Positions 1-7,451 of a DNA stretch of 60,989 nt are shown here, piece by piece. The DNA is from Clostridiales bacterium UBA2432 (GTDB taxonomy: Bacteria; Bacillota; Clostridia; Lachnospirales; Vallitaleaceae): contig DDQW01000057.1 in assembly GCA_002342805.1 (NCBI GenBank), positions 1 to 60,989 of the forward strand, written 5' to 3'. How positions within the stretch are numbered: the stretch's first letter is position 1; every line of letters begins with the position of its first letter. Under the pieces are notes generated by a model. It had not been told where the DNA came from and did not search any database. It saw only the letters and a list, made by a program, of their open reading frames with translations. Made by a program: the position numbers and the translations under genes.

Positions 1-2
1 CA

Positions 3-161
3 TACTGGAATCCAATTTATGGCTATATACTTAGATTTTATGTGTATAAACCCTTGAAAAAATTGTTCTCGCCAATTGTAGCCAGGACCCTGACATTCAT
101 TATTAATGGTATTTTTCATGATTTAGTTGTTTCAATTAATAGAACAGAGGCTAAATATTAA
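3..161 (+). CDS. 3' end of a possible MBOAT-family O-acyltransferase (partial)
   Basis: An open frame enters from the left edge and ends at TAA 159-161, giving about 52 residues with no start inside the window. The pattern YWNPIYGYILRFYVYKPL, then TLTFIINGIFHDLV, resembles the membrane-bound O-acyltransferase (MBOAT) core. In that family a F/YW-x-RW-like segment and a VYxPL strand precede a hydrophobic helix that ends in the catalytic His of an SGxxH-type motif. Here the candidate His is in GIFHDLV. It could be the true C-terminus of a gene lying to the left or a leftover fragment, because the next 900 bases are decayed. The family call rests on pattern memory over a short fragment and is tentative. 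Confidence 0.35.
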   Translation, partial: YWNPIYGYILRFYVYKPLKKLFSPIVARTLTFIINGIFHDLVVSINRTEAKY

Positions 162-504
162 AATGAAAACTATCTAGTTAGAAGGTATACTTTCAATAGT
201 ATTTGTTTTTTTTGGAAATCGCTTTGCATTGACTAAATAAACAATGATAAACTTGGTTCATTGACGCTCACCATAATGCGGGTCATAAAGTCCGATACAA
301 AGTAATCGAATAGCAAACAGAATTGAAGACTTTGACAAATGAAAATCCAGCATACAAGAATGTGTAGAAGCGCGTCAATGGCGATTCGAAAATGCAGGGA
401 AATGACGTCGATTAATACCTTTTTTAGTAGAAACCTTTTCTGAGAAGTTAACAATTTTATTAGCCAGATGAATTTTAGTTACGCTTTCTTCGTTATAAAC
501 CGTT

Positions 505-636
505 TTATGAAGAAATTAACTCGATATCTGGATAACTGGTAGCTCTCTCCCATTTACTCACAGATTGAAATGAAACTCCAAAATGTGCTGATAAATTAAC
601 TTGAGTAAGGTCAACAATCTTTAGTCTATAAGTGAA
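505..636 (-). pseudogene. XRE-family helix-turn-helix regulator remnant
   Basis: The minus-strand frame between a TGA at 637-639 and a TAA at 505-507 reads KIVDLTQVNLSAHFGVSFQS, then VSKWERATSYPDIELIS. This is the recognition-helix core of Cro/C1 (XRE) regulators, whose usual form is LTQEQLAExLGVSxQxVSKWExGxSxPDIxLL. There is no start codon or ribosome binding site in the frame. It is interrupted right after PDIELISS, where the family continues with the end of the domain, so the gene is broken at both ends. The match of the HTH core is strong. The identity of the parent gene cannot be stated. Confidence 0.75.
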
Positions 637-913
637 TCAACTAAATTAATCATAGAATATTTTATGTTAATAATTAACTAACTGTCTCATAAATTCTATT
701 TTATATAGTAACACAGAGATTTTTAGAGCCAAATTCATAAACTGTAATATCACTATAATATCAAAAAAACCAGGACCTAATTTTCTCTAGATTCCCGTCG
801 TTATTGCGTTTTATAATATCTCGTGATTCTATTATCATTTCAATACGGAGTCAAAAACATTTCCAGCACCTCTCAAACCTAGTAAAATCAAGTCTTTCTT
901 CCCTTCCAACCTG

Positions 914-951
914 CCCGTGGATGTTCACTACGCTCACATCCACTACGCGGG
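914..951. repeat. GC-rich inverted repeat
   Basis: GTGGATGT (917-924) is complementary to ACATCCAC (936-943), with outer CCCG (914-917) facing CGGG (948-951). The segment is much richer in GC than its surroundings and also contains two GCGTAGTG-like words on the minus strand. It looks like a copy of a small dispersed repeat, but only one copy is visible in this window. Confidence 0.4.
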
Positions 952-973
952 CTGCGCCCTATATGAAAACAGC

Positions 974-1014
974 AAAAAAGGCTACTTATGAGCAAGCTCA
1001 CCGTAGCCTTTTTT
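974..1014 (-). terminator. guaA rho-independent terminator
   Basis: AAAAAAGGCTAC (974-985) pairs with GTAGCCTTTTTT (1003-1014). On the minus strand the stem is followed by a T-run. It sits about 30 bases beyond the guaA stop codon. Confidence 0.9.
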
Positions 1015-1045
1015 ACAATTTTCATGCAGTTCTTTGCTTTCGCGA

Positions 1046-2581
1046 TTATTCCCACTCGATTGTTGCTGGTGGTTTACTTGTTATATCGTACACGATGCGG
1101 TTGACGTGGTCGACTTCGTTAACAATACGGTTACTTACTCTTGCAAGGATGTCGTAAGGTATTCTTGACCAGTCTGCGGTCATGAAGTCGGATGTGTCGA
1201 CGGAACGTAGTGCAACGGTGTAACTGTATGTTCGCTCGTCGCCCATGACACCAACGCTTCGTAAGTTGGTCAGTACCGCAAAGTATTGGCCTAATCCGGC
1301 TGAGATACCGGCTTTTTTAACTTCTTCTCGGAAGATAAAGTCGGCTTCACGAAGAATGTCTAACTTATCTTTGCTGATGGCTCCGATGACACGGATAGCA
1401 AGGCCCGGTCCTGGGAAAGGTTGTCTTGCAACTAAGAATTCAGGGATGCCAATGGCACGGCCCACATTACGCACTTCATCTTTGAAGAGGTCACGTAAGG
1501 GTTCGATGATTTCTTTGAAATCCACGTGTTCAGGAAGTCCACCTACATTATGATGACTTTTGATAACGGCTGCGTCTTTAGTTCCGCTCTCAATAACATC
1601 CGGATAAATCGTTCCTTGAACAAGGAAGTCAACGGTTCCGATTTTTTTGGCTTCTGCTTCGAAGACACGGATGAATTCTTCGCCGATGATTTTACGCTTT
1701 TGCTCCGGATCATCGATACCGGCTAATTTTCCTAGGAATTGATCTTCGCAATTGACTCGGATGATATTCATATCGAATTCTTCCCCGAAGACACGCTCGA
1801 CATCGTCTCCTTCGTTTTTACGAAGTAAACCATGGTCGACGAAGATGCAGGTAAGTTGTTTGCCGACAGCTTTGTGAATAAGACCTGCTGCTACCGATGA
1901 GTCTACCCCACCTGATAAAGCTAAGAGTACTTTTTTGTCGCCGATTTTTTGACGAAGTTTTTCAATCTGTTCTTCTGCAAAATCGCTCATAATCCAATCT
2001 TGGCTACATCCACACACGTCAATCAAAAAGTTGACTAACATTTTTTGACCTTCCGGTGTATGATTGACTTCCGGATGGAATTGAACGCCATAGAGTTTTT
2101 TCTCGTCGTTAGCCATCGCTGCGACCGGACATGTATCCGTTTTTGCCGTAACCACAAAACCTTCTGGAGGGGTACTTACAAAATAGGTATGGCTCATCCA
2201 AGAAGTCGTTTCTTTAGATACATTTTTGAAAAGAATATGGTCTGTATCTACTTCCATATCTGTCTTACCGTATTCACGTTGAGGCGCTTTGGTTACCTCA
2301 GCTCCAAGTGTATATCCCATGAGTTGAGAACCATAACATATGCCGAGGATGGGAATACCTGCGTCAAAGATTTTGGGATCTATTTTGGGTGCGCTCTCTT
2401 CATATACAACGCTGGGGCCTCCGGTGAAGATAATCCCTTTTGGATTACGCGCAATTATTTCTTCAATGGGTGTTTCATAGTGCATTACTTCCGCATAAAC
2501 ATTGGCTTCACGTACACGTCTTGCTATTAACTGATTATACTGTCCACCAAAGTCTAAAACAATGACTAACTCATGATTCAT
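1046..2581 (-). CDS. guaA: GMP synthase (glutamine-hydrolysing)
   Basis: Converts XMP to GMP with ATP and glutamine, the last step of guanine nucleotide synthesis in the cytoplasm. The 511 residues match the usual family length. An N-terminal class I amidotransferase domain has GICYGSQ with Cys82 and FHPEV with His169/Glu171. An ATP-pyrophosphatase domain follows with the PP-loop SGGVDSS at 223-229, then the dimerisation domain ending in the family's invariant KPPATIEWE. The start is ATG 2581, which has AGGAGG six bases upstream. An in-frame TTG at 2587 touches the Shine-Dalgarno sequence and cannot be used. The gene is monocistronic, with its own promoter and terminator. guaB lies about 10 kb away on the same strand. 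Confidence 0.98.
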   Translation of the reverse strand: MNHELVIVLDFGGQYNQLIARRVREANVYAEVMHYETPIEEIIARNPKGIIFTGGPSVVYEESAPKIDPKIFDAGIPILGICYGSQLMGYTLGAEVTKAPQREYGKTDMEVDTDHILFKNVSKETTSWMSHTYFVSTPPEGFVVTAKTDTCPVAAMANDEKKLYGVQFHPEVNHTPEGQKMLVNFLIDVCGCSQDWIMSDFAEEQIEKLRQKIGDKKVLLALSGGVDSSVAAGLIHKAVGKQLTCIFVDHGLLRKNEGDDVERVFGEEFDMNIIRVNCEDQFLGKLAGIDDPEQKRKIIGEEFIRVFEAEAKKIGTVDFLVQGTIYPDVIESGTKDAAVIKSHHNVGGLPEHVDFKEIIEPLRDLFKDEVRNVGRAIGIPEFLVARQPFPGPGLAIRVIGAISKDKLDILREADFIFREEVKKAGISAGLGQYFAVLTNLRSVGVMGDERTYSYTVALRSVDTSDFMTADWSRIPYDILARVSNRIVNEVDHVNRIVYDITSKPPATIEWE

Positions 2582-2616
2582 GGTCAACCTCCTATATTAT
2601 AAAACATTTGTAATCT

Positions 2617-2645
2617 ACTATATCCTAGGCGTATTCAAAAGTCAA
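2617..2645 (-). promoter_or_regulatory. guaA sigma-A promoter
   Basis: On the minus strand TTGACT (2640-2645) is followed after exactly 17 bases by TATAGT (2617-2622). The spacing to the guaA start (about 35 bases) fits a short leader with no riboswitch. Confidence 0.75.
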
Positions 2646-2686
2646 ACGTTTTTCATCATTCTTAACAAAATGTTCGGTTTTGTTCC

Positions 2687-3616
2687 TTAGAATAAAAACC
2701 GAATCAAAAAAATCATATAAGGAAGTGATATTCCCAATAATAATGTTGATATAAATACAGCCTCCGAAGCTTCCATCACATGAGTATCATATTCTTGACA
2801 GAGAATAACGGCATTTGCTGCAACCGGCATTCCGCTTAGAATAATAACCACAGATGCAATCATGATATCCACCCCAACCAGCCATAATATAACCGCTAGT
2901 AGGGTGGGTACGAGGATGAGTTTTATAAAACTAAAAACAAAGATTCGACGTTTTCCAAGTACCGACCGTATATTTACGCCATATAGGGATGCGCCGATGA
3001 CAAGGAGTGATAAGGGTGTTGTCATATCCCCGATATCGGATAAGAGTTCATTCACAAATGTCGGAAGCTCAATCGATGCAAAAAACAAGATAAGTCCAAG
3101 AACCGTTGCAATCAAACCCGGGTTAAGAAACACTTTGAGTTCAAGTTTTTGATGCTGGTCTGTGCCATGAGTTATGAATGAAATTCCTAATGTGAAAACT
3201 AAAATATTAAAGGGTAAATTTAAGATAGCTGCATAAAACAAGGCATCATTCCCAAGAACTGCACTTATAACCGGATAACCTACAAAAGCAACATTTCCAA
3301 ATAAGATAATGAAGCGATAGAGGCCGACATCTTCGTATGGCACGCGCAGAAGTTTCGTCAAAGCATAGGCCGCAACGATTAAGACGCCATATTGAATGAC
3401 TGCAATCAAGAGAACTTGCCAAATATCTCCTTGTGAAATCCCAGATGTATTTACCATGCTTGAGATTAACATAGCAGGCAGTGTAAATGTAAAAATTAGA
3501 TTCGAAATATGTTTTGCTGCTTCTTTTTTAATTCCTTTAACTGCGACAAGTATATATCCGGCAAATAATAGGATAAATAACTGGGCTAGTTTTAATAAGA
3601 CATATTGAATATCCAT
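2687..3616 (-). CDS. AEC-family transporter (auxin efflux carrier fold)
   Basis: A 309-residue integral membrane protein of about ten hydrophobic helices in two halves of five, as in the AEC family, which exports small carboxylates such as malate in characterised bacterial members. Recognisable pieces are the N-terminal LAQLFILLFAGYI, NLIFTFTLPAMLISSM, and a GMPVAANAVILCQEY segment near the C-terminus. The start is ATG 3616 with AAAGG six bases upstream; the upstream TTG 3622 overlaps the ribosome binding site. It begins 26 bases after the leuA stop with no terminator between, so it is probably co-transcribed with leuA under the leucine T-box. A role with branched-chain 2-oxo or isopropylmalate-type acids is inference from that context. 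Confidence 0.85.
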   Translation of the reverse strand: MDIQYVLLKLAQLFILLFAGYILVAVKGIKKEAAKHISNLIFTFTLPAMLISSMVNTSGISQGDIWQVLLIAVIQYGVLIVAAYALTKLLRVPYEDVGLYRFIILFGNVAFVGYPVISAVLGNDALFYAAILNLPFNILVFTLGISFITHGTDQHQKLELKVFLNPGLIATVLGLILFFASIELPTFVNELLSDIGDMTTPLSLLVIGASLYGVNIRSVLGKRRIFVFSFIKLILVPTLLAVILWLVGVDIMIASVVIILSGMPVAANAVILCQEYDTHVMEASEAVFISTLLLGISLPYMIFLIRFLF

Positions 3617-3642
3617 TGGCAACCTTTCTTCATGTATAAATT

Positions 3643-5319
3643 CTAGTGGTCAAAGCCGTTAAGCGCACTCATAATGGCACGAATAGACGCATTATCAATA
3701 TTAGAATCTTTACCGACACCATAATGTAAAACACCGTCTTGATTCTTCAACTGAATGTATGCTGCAGCTTCTGCCGTCGCCGTCTCTGATAATGCATGCT
3801 CATTATAATTGACTAACTCATATGTCCCTTCTAACATGGGCGCAATAGCATTAAAGAAGGCAGACACCGGTCCATTTCCCTCTCCGGCAACTTGTTTATT
3901 AACACCATTGATTTTCACCGATGCCTTGACAGACATATGGCCATTTTCTTGATCATCATAAGCGTATGAAAAATGCACTAACTCATTGGGTTCAACCACA
4001 TTAACAAATGTCTTATTAAAAATATCAAATATTTCCTGATTCGTCAATTCCCGACTTAAGCGATCCGCTTCTTTTTGAACATGAAAACTAATCTCCGGAT
4101 GCATGGCTTTGGGACATTGGTATCCATAGTCGGATTCAAGAATATAGGCAACGCCACCTTTGCCGGATTGACTGTTAATACGAATAATGGGTTCATACAT
4201 TCGTCCAATATCTGCCGGGTCAATGGGAAGATAGGGAACATCCCACACTTTTTCTTCCCGTTCTTTATAGGCTTGAAGTCCTTTTCGAATAGCATCTTGA
4301 TGGGATCCGGAAAAAGCGGTGTAAACTAACTTACCTGCATAAGGATGACGATCATGCACGGTCATTCCTGTACATGTTTCATAGGTTTCGATGACCCGAT
4401 TGATGTCTTCCATATGCAATCCCGGTTCGATCCCTTGTGAGTACAAGTTCATTGCCATGGTTAATATATCTAAATTCCCTGTACGCTCACCATTACCAAA
4501 AAGTGTCCCTTCCACACGATCAGCACCTGCCAAAATACCAAGCTCAGTAGCCGCTACGCCTGTTCCTCGATCATTATGGGTATGCAAGCTAATTAATACT
4601 GATTCACGGTTATTAAGATTGTTGCAGAACCACTCAACCTCATCTGCAAACACATTGGGTGTCGTCATCTCAACGGTAGCCGGAAGATTAATAATCGCCT
4701 TATGGTCAGGAGTCGGTTGCCAGGTATCAATAACGGCCTGAACCACGTCTAATGCATAGTCCATCTCTGTTCCGGTAAAACTTTCCGGTGAATACTCAAA
4801 AGTGAAATCTGTCTCCGGATATTTGGCTGCATATTTTTGTAATAGCTTTGCGCCTTCAACAGCAATGGCTTTTATCTCTTCCTTGCTTTTTTTAAAAACC
4901 ATCTCCCGTTGCGCCGTGGATGTTGAGTTATAGACATGAACCACAGCAGAGTGGGCTCCTTCTAAGGCTTCAAAGGTTTTTGCAATCAAGTGTTCTCTTG
5001 CTTGAACAAGCACTTGAACTTTCACATCTTCAGGAATTCGATTTTCTTCAATTAATCGACGTAAGAAATTATACTCTGTATCGGAAGCCGATGGGAATCC
5101 AATCTCAATCTCTTTGAATCCCATATCGACAAGCATTCTAAAAAACTTCATCTTGGCTTCAATGCCCATTGGATTTGGTAAGGCCTGATTACCATCTCGA
5201 AGGTCAACACTACAAAACATAGGCGCGACTTCTTGTTCTTTGTCCGGCCATGTGCGATCCGCATATTTAAATACAGGGTATTTTTGATACTTTCCAATAT
5301 TCTTATTCGTTTTCATCAT
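3643..5319 (-). CDS. leuA: 2-isopropylmalate synthase
   Basis: Condenses acetyl-CoA with 2-oxoisovalerate, the first committed step of leucine synthesis. The 558 residues fit the long form of the enzyme (Corynebacterium/yeast-like, about 550-600) rather than the short form of about 510. The HMGL-like TIM barrel begins with CSVDLRDGNQAL (36-47) and includes GFKEIEIGFP and the metal-binding SLHTHND. The C-terminal leucine-binding LeuA regulatory domain carries NGVNKQVAGEGNGPVSAFF, and the end is MSALNGFDH. The start is ATG 5319, seven bases after AGGAGG; the in-frame TTG 5343 lies in the leader's T-run. No leuB/C/D is next to it. A T-box leader precedes it and an AEC transporter follows. Confidence 0.96.
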   Translation of the reverse strand: MMKTNKNIGKYQKYPVFKYADRTWPDKEQEVAPMFCSVDLRDGNQALPNPMGIEAKMKFFRMLVDMGFKEIEIGFPSASDTEYNFLRRLIEENRIPEDVKVQVLVQAREHLIAKTFEALEGAHSAVVHVYNSTSTAQREMVFKKSKEEIKAIAVEGAKLLQKYAAKYPETDFTFEYSPESFTGTEMDYALDVVQAVIDTWQPTPDHKAIINLPATVEMTTPNVFADEVEWFCNNLNNRESVLISLHTHNDRGTGVAATELGILAGADRVEGTLFGNGERTGNLDILTMAMNLYSQGIEPGLHMEDINRVIETYETCTGMTVHDRHPYAGKLVYTAFSGSHQDAIRKGLQAYKEREEKVWDVPYLPIDPADIGRMYEPIIRINSQSGKGGVAYILESDYGYQCPKAMHPEISFHVQKEADRLSRELTNQEIFDIFNKTFVNVVEPNELVHFSYAYDDQENGHMSVKASVKINGVNKQVAGEGNGPVSAFFNAIAPMLEGTYELVNYNEHALSETATAEAAAYIQLKNQDGVLHYGVGKDSNIDNASIRAIMSALNGFDH

Positions 5320-5341
5320 TCTTATTCCTCCTAATAAAATC

Positions 5342-5600
5342 AAAAAAACCTCTCATCTCTATTACTCATAGAGACGAAAGGTCAACTTCCGCGTTACCAC
5401 TCAAATTCATTCCTCAGAATGCACTCACAAAGATACTAACATATCTTCTTGATATAACGGTCAATACCGGCAATGTCTACTCATCTTCAACACGCAACTC
5501 CAAGGCTAGTTCATAATCTATCCAATGTTGTTTCACACCATCCAACAACTCTCTGAAAATTTCAAGAAAACTACTGCTCCTTTTCACAGTTTTTATTCCA
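5342..5600 (-). ncRNA. T-box leader (leucine) of leuA
   Basis: The leuA leader carries the T-box core GAGTGGTAACGCGGAA on the minus strand (5387-5402). A 15-bp terminator hairpin (arms 5348-5362 and 5368-5382, two G-U pairs) follows, with a run of seven T (5342-5348) just before the ribosome binding site. Upstream are the Stem I landmarks AGTAG, AGAGAG and a GGTGTGAAA apical segment. The 3' side of the specifier loop reads GAA-CTA-G, so the likely specifier is the leucine codon CUA. Known mechanism: uncharged tRNA stabilises the antiterminator and allows read-through. Stem I boundaries are approximate. Confidence 0.92.
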
Positions 5601-5614
5601 TGTAGTTTTAAAAA

Positions 5615-5643
5615 ATGATACACCATCTTAAATCCTTTGTCAA
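5615..5643 (-). promoter_or_regulatory. leuA T-box promoter
   Basis: TTGACA (5638-5643) and TATCAT (5615-5620) are separated by 17 bases on the minus strand. Transcription would start just before Stem I of the T-box. Confidence 0.85.
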
Positions 5644-5648
5644 GCCTT

Positions 5649-6332
5649 TTAGAAAAATTGATGAACTACCATGAAGATGATAATGACCACCAGAGACGGT
5701 AGCATATTCATCACTTTTATGGCCTTCAGTTCAAGGATATTCAGTGCGAGAGCGATTAAAAGCAGTCCTCCGACAGCACTGAGTTCTGTAATCATGGGTT
5801 CATTAAGATAATTTTGCAAATAGCCTGCTAGTAGTGTCAGTCCGCCTTGAAAGATAAACAAGGGGATAACGCTAAAGATGACGCCAATACCTAAGGTTGA
5901 AGCTAATGCAAGGGCCGCAAAACCATCCATAGTCGCCTTGGTCAAGAGTAAGTCCGGCGACTGGTTTACTCCTTCTTGAATAGCACCTAATATTGTCATT
6001 GAGCCCATACAAAAGAGTAAAAAGGCGGTAATTAATCCTGTTGAAAAATTAGAATCCTTGGATTTGAGCCGCTTCTTAAAGCGTTCGCTCAATCGATTTA
6101 ATTGTTTATCTAAGTCAAGTCCTTCACCAACAATACTTCCAATAATGATACTAAAAACCATAAATAACTGTTGCTGGGATTGAATGGCCATAGAAACGCC
6201 AAGTATTAATGTAAAAACGCCAATACCGTTAAATGCAATGTCGATAAATCGTTTAGGTACTTTGGAATGAAACAGCATACCAATGGTTCCGCCAATAATA
6301 ACTGTAACAACGTTAACTACGGTACCGATCAT
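5649..6332 (-). CDS. DUF554 family membrane protein
   Basis: A 227-residue protein with about seven hydrophobic helices. It begins MIGTVVNVVTVIIGGTIGML, the usual start of DUF554 (YdfK/YqgA-type) proteins. The conserved GEGLDLDKQLNRL loop and a FLLFCMGSMTILGAIQEG segment also fit. The function of the family is not established. Its ATG overlaps the stop codon of the DAHP synthase gene in an ATGA arrangement, so translation is probably coupled. The same link to aromatic amino acid synthesis has no known explanation. Confidence 0.9.
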   Translation of the reverse strand: MIGTVVNVVTVIIGGTIGMLFHSKVPKRFIDIAFNGIGVFTLILGVSMAIQSQQQLFMVFSIIIGSIVGEGLDLDKQLNRLSERFKKRLKSKDSNFSTGLITAFLLFCMGSMTILGAIQEGVNQSPDLLLTKATMDGFAALALASTLGIGVIFSVIPLFIFQGGLTLLAGYLQNYLNEPMITELSAVGGLLLIALALNILELKAIKVMNMLPSLVVIIIFMVVHQFF

Positions 6333-7357
6333 AGCTTATCCGCGATGTTCATAATCATCCGATACGTTTCGTCATAGGACAAACATGGATCTGTAATGGA
6401 TTTTCCGTAACATCCTCCGTCAATGCTTTGACTTCCGCCTTCAATATAGCTTTCAATCATAAGACCCTTGACAATATTTTTGATTCTGGAATCATAATTT
6501 CTATTGCGAATAATTTCATTGGCAATTCGTGGTTGTTCTGCGTATTGTTTATTGGAATTGGCGTGATTGGTATCGATAATAACTGCCGGAAACTCTAATT
6601 CCCGTTGCTCATATTGGTCAATCAAATAGCGTATATCTTCATAATGATAATTGGGGAAGTTTCGTCCGTATTGATCGACAAAACCACGTAATATAGCATG
6701 GGACAAAGGATTTCCCGATGTTTTTACTTCAAAACCTCTAAAGATAAAGTTGTGATCAATCTGGGCTGCACGAATGGCATTTAACATGACTGTAATATCG
6801 CCACCTGTTGGATTCTTCATACCGACAGGGATATCTAAACCACTCACGGTTAAACGGTGTTGCTGATTTTCAACACTTCTAGCACCAATCGCCACGTAAC
6901 TTAATATGTCATCTAAATATGCATAGTTTTCCGGATATAGCATTTCATCGGCACTTGTCATGCCTGAAATCTCAGCCGCTTTAATATGAAGCTGGCGAAT
7001 GGCTTTGATTCCTGCCACCATGTCCGATGCTTCCAAGGGATTGGGTTGGTGTAACATGCCCTTATACCCTTCACCGGTTGTTCTTGGTTTGTTGGTATAT
7101 ATTCTGGGAATAATAATAATCTTATCTTCAACTTTTTCTTGAAGCGTTGTCAAACGCTCAATATAGTCTAATACTGCCACTTCATTATCGGCAGAACAAG
7201 GACCAACGACAAGAATGAATTTGTCGCTCTTGCCAACAAAAACATCTTTAATCGCTTGATCCCTTTGTATTTTTCTTTGTTTTATTGCATCAGATACCGG
7301 TAACTCTTCCATAATTTCTTTCGGGTTTGGAAGTTGTATAATATATTCTAAGCTCAT
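6329..7357 (-). CDS. aroF: 3-deoxy-7-phosphoheptulonate synthase (DAHP synthase, class I)
   Basis: Condenses phosphoenolpyruvate with erythrose 4-phosphate to open the shikimate pathway. The 342 residues match the AroF/G/H class. They carry VGPCSADNE, PRIYTNKPRTTGEGYKGML, the GARSVENQQHR segment (substrate binding), GMKNPTGGD and the late NSNKQYAEQ metal/feedback region. The start is ATG 7357, eight bases after GGAGG. An ATG at 7372 contains that Shine-Dalgarno sequence itself and has no ribosome binding site of its own. It overlaps the DUF554 gene by four bases. The only other shikimate gene here is aroC, about 50 kb away. The symbol is by class; which inhibitor it senses cannot be read. Confidence 0.95.
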   Translation of the reverse strand: MSLEYIIQLPNPKEIMEELPVSDAIKQRKIQRDQAIKDVFVGKSDKFILVVGPCSADNEVAVLDYIERLTTLQEKVEDKIIIIPRIYTNKPRTTGEGYKGMLHQPNPLEASDMVAGIKAIRQLHIKAAEISGMTSADEMLYPENYAYLDDILSYVAIGARSVENQQHRLTVSGLDIPVGMKNPTGGDITVMLNAIRAAQIDHNFIFRGFEVKTSGNPLSHAILRGFVDQYGRNFPNYHYEDIRYLIDQYEQRELEFPAVIIDTNHANSNKQYAEQPRIANEIIRNRNYDSRIKNIVKGLMIESYIEGGSQSIDGGCYGKSITDPCLSYDETYRMIMNIADKL

Positions 7358-7386
7358 CTTTTCTTCCTCCATTTTATATTGATTCT

Positions 7387-7415
7387 ACTTTATATTAGAA
7401 AAATGGATTTGTCAA
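7387..7415 (-). promoter_or_regulatory. aroF promoter
   Basis: TTGACA (7410-7415) is followed at 17 bases by TAAAGT (7387-7392); a TATAAA overlaps with shorter spacing. It lies between the phoR stop and the aroF start. Confidence 0.6.
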
Positions 7416-7451
7416 CCCTTTATTACTATATCACTTTAAACCGACAAAGTT

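Larger units (their letters stand above)
162..1045. other. Gene-poor decayed region
   Basis: About 880 bases hold no intact gene that I can support. They contain a helix-turn-helix remnant (505-636), a GC-rich hairpin (about 914-951) and the guaA terminator (974-1014), each listed separately. Short open frames at 233-454 (minus) and 804-1157 (plus) have no convincing ribosome binding site or recognisable motif, and the second runs antisense into guaA. A minus-strand frame around 834-930 reads DLILLGLRGAGNVFDSVLK and then a stop. It could be another gene remnant but I cannot name it. Confidence 0.6.

Noticed and set aside
233..454. 73-codon minus-strand open frame
   Set aside because: No ribosome binding site and a hydrophobic composition of random type. 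It lies in the decayed region next to the HTH remnant and matches nothing I know.
804..1157. 117-codon plus-strand open frame
   Set aside because: Runs through the GC-rich hairpin and guaA terminator and then antisense to guaA; low-complexity Ser/Leu/Thr composition.
2664..2684. AACAAAA/TTTTGTT hairpin after the AEC gene
   Set aside because: Only seven A-T-rich pairs and no T-run, so it is too weak to call a terminator.
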